A stretch of DNA of 64,000 bases, taken from positions 68,250,283-68,314,282 of the forward strand of contig NC_135719.1 in NCBI RefSeq assembly GCF_964656455.1, written 5' to 3'. Below, piece after piece: positions 63,938-64,000 of this stretch. The notes under the pieces were generated by a model. The model did not search any database. It saw nothing but the letters and a program-made list of their open reading frames with translations, and was not told the origin of the DNA. The stretch comes from Halichoerus grypus (lineage: Eukaryota > Chordata > Mammalia > Carnivora > Phocidae). A program made the position numbers and the translations under genes. The first letter of the stretch is position 1; each line of letters begins with the position of its first letter.

Positions 63938-64000
63938 TTTTTTTTTTTTTAAGAGGGAGGGGTTGGTGGGGGCAGGGCAGAGGGAGAGGGAGAGAGAGAA
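63938..64000 (-). mobile_element. SINEC copy, antisense, cut by window end
   Basis: A T-run followed by AAGAGGGAGGGG and GGGCAGAGGGAGAGGGAGAG matches the reversed CT-rich body; the rest lies outside. Confidence 0.75.

Larger units (their letters stand above)
48431..64000 (+). other. TP53BP1: Probable TP53BP1 intron 1 (no exon recognised)
   Basis: In human the long TP53BP1 transcript starts next to MAP1A and its second exon is well over 15 kb away. This stretch fits that intron by position and orientation only: I searched for the MDPTGSQLDSDFSQQ start of TP53BP1 and do not see it. Content is repeats (listed) and AT-rich unique sequence. Confidence 0.5.

Overview
The window is nuclear DNA from a placental mammal of the order Carnivora. 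It carries about 30 copies of the tRNA-derived carnivore SINE (SINEC/Can-SIN: head GGCGCCTGGGTGGCTCAG, tail AATAAATAAATAAAATCTT plus poly-A) among older LINE-1, MIR and LTR remnants. Genes are split into exons with GT-AG introns. Many SINEs have the 'CAGTCGTTAAGCG' head that I associate with arctoid carnivores (bear, seal, mustelid); the species call is inference from memory. The gene order matches human 15q15.3 in reverse: PPIP5K1, MAP1A, then the TP53BP1 side.

Region 1-26.8 kb, plus strand: the 3' part of PPIP5K1 (diphosphoinositol pentakisphosphate kinase 1). Six constitutive coding exons encode 503 C-terminal residues, all from the disordered tail; the kinase and phosphatase-like domains lie before the window. 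Two further in-frame cassette-type exons can be read (1813-1962 and 9975-10157), the second absent from the protein I know. The last exon holds a 10-residue tandem repeat ([10 protein letters not shown]). The largest intron contains a decayed sense LINE-1 riddled with SINEs, a U2 snRNA fragment with target-site duplications, and an antisense LINE-1.

Region 27.8-47.8 kb, minus strand: the whole coding part of MAP1A (microtubule-associated protein 1A), tail-to-tail with PPIP5K1 and about 1 kb from its poly-A signal. Seven coding exons join in phase: four short N-terminal exons (47.8, 46.6, 38.7, 38.4 kb), one 8.2-kb exon, and two C-terminal exons encoding the conserved end of light chain LC2. 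The long form is about 3,034 residues; the classical form starting at MDAVAEF is about 2,796. A CpG island at 47.6-48.1 kb is the upstream promoter. A GC-rich putative first exon inside intron 2 (about 41.74-42.0 kb) fits an internal promoter.

Region 48.1-64 kb: no exon recognised. By synteny this is the first intron of the long TP53BP1 transcript (plus strand), sharing the MAP1A CpG island. It is mostly repeats: SINEs, LINE-1 3' ends, a solitary ERV LTR with GTAC duplications, and simple repeats.

No operon, CRISPR, phage or other prokaryote-type system is present. The most useful second looks are the unexplained 61-codon PPIP5K1 exon, the PPIP5K1 cassette exon resembling a PPIP5K2 segment, the possible internal MAP1A first exon, and the lineage-variable repeats in both proteins.
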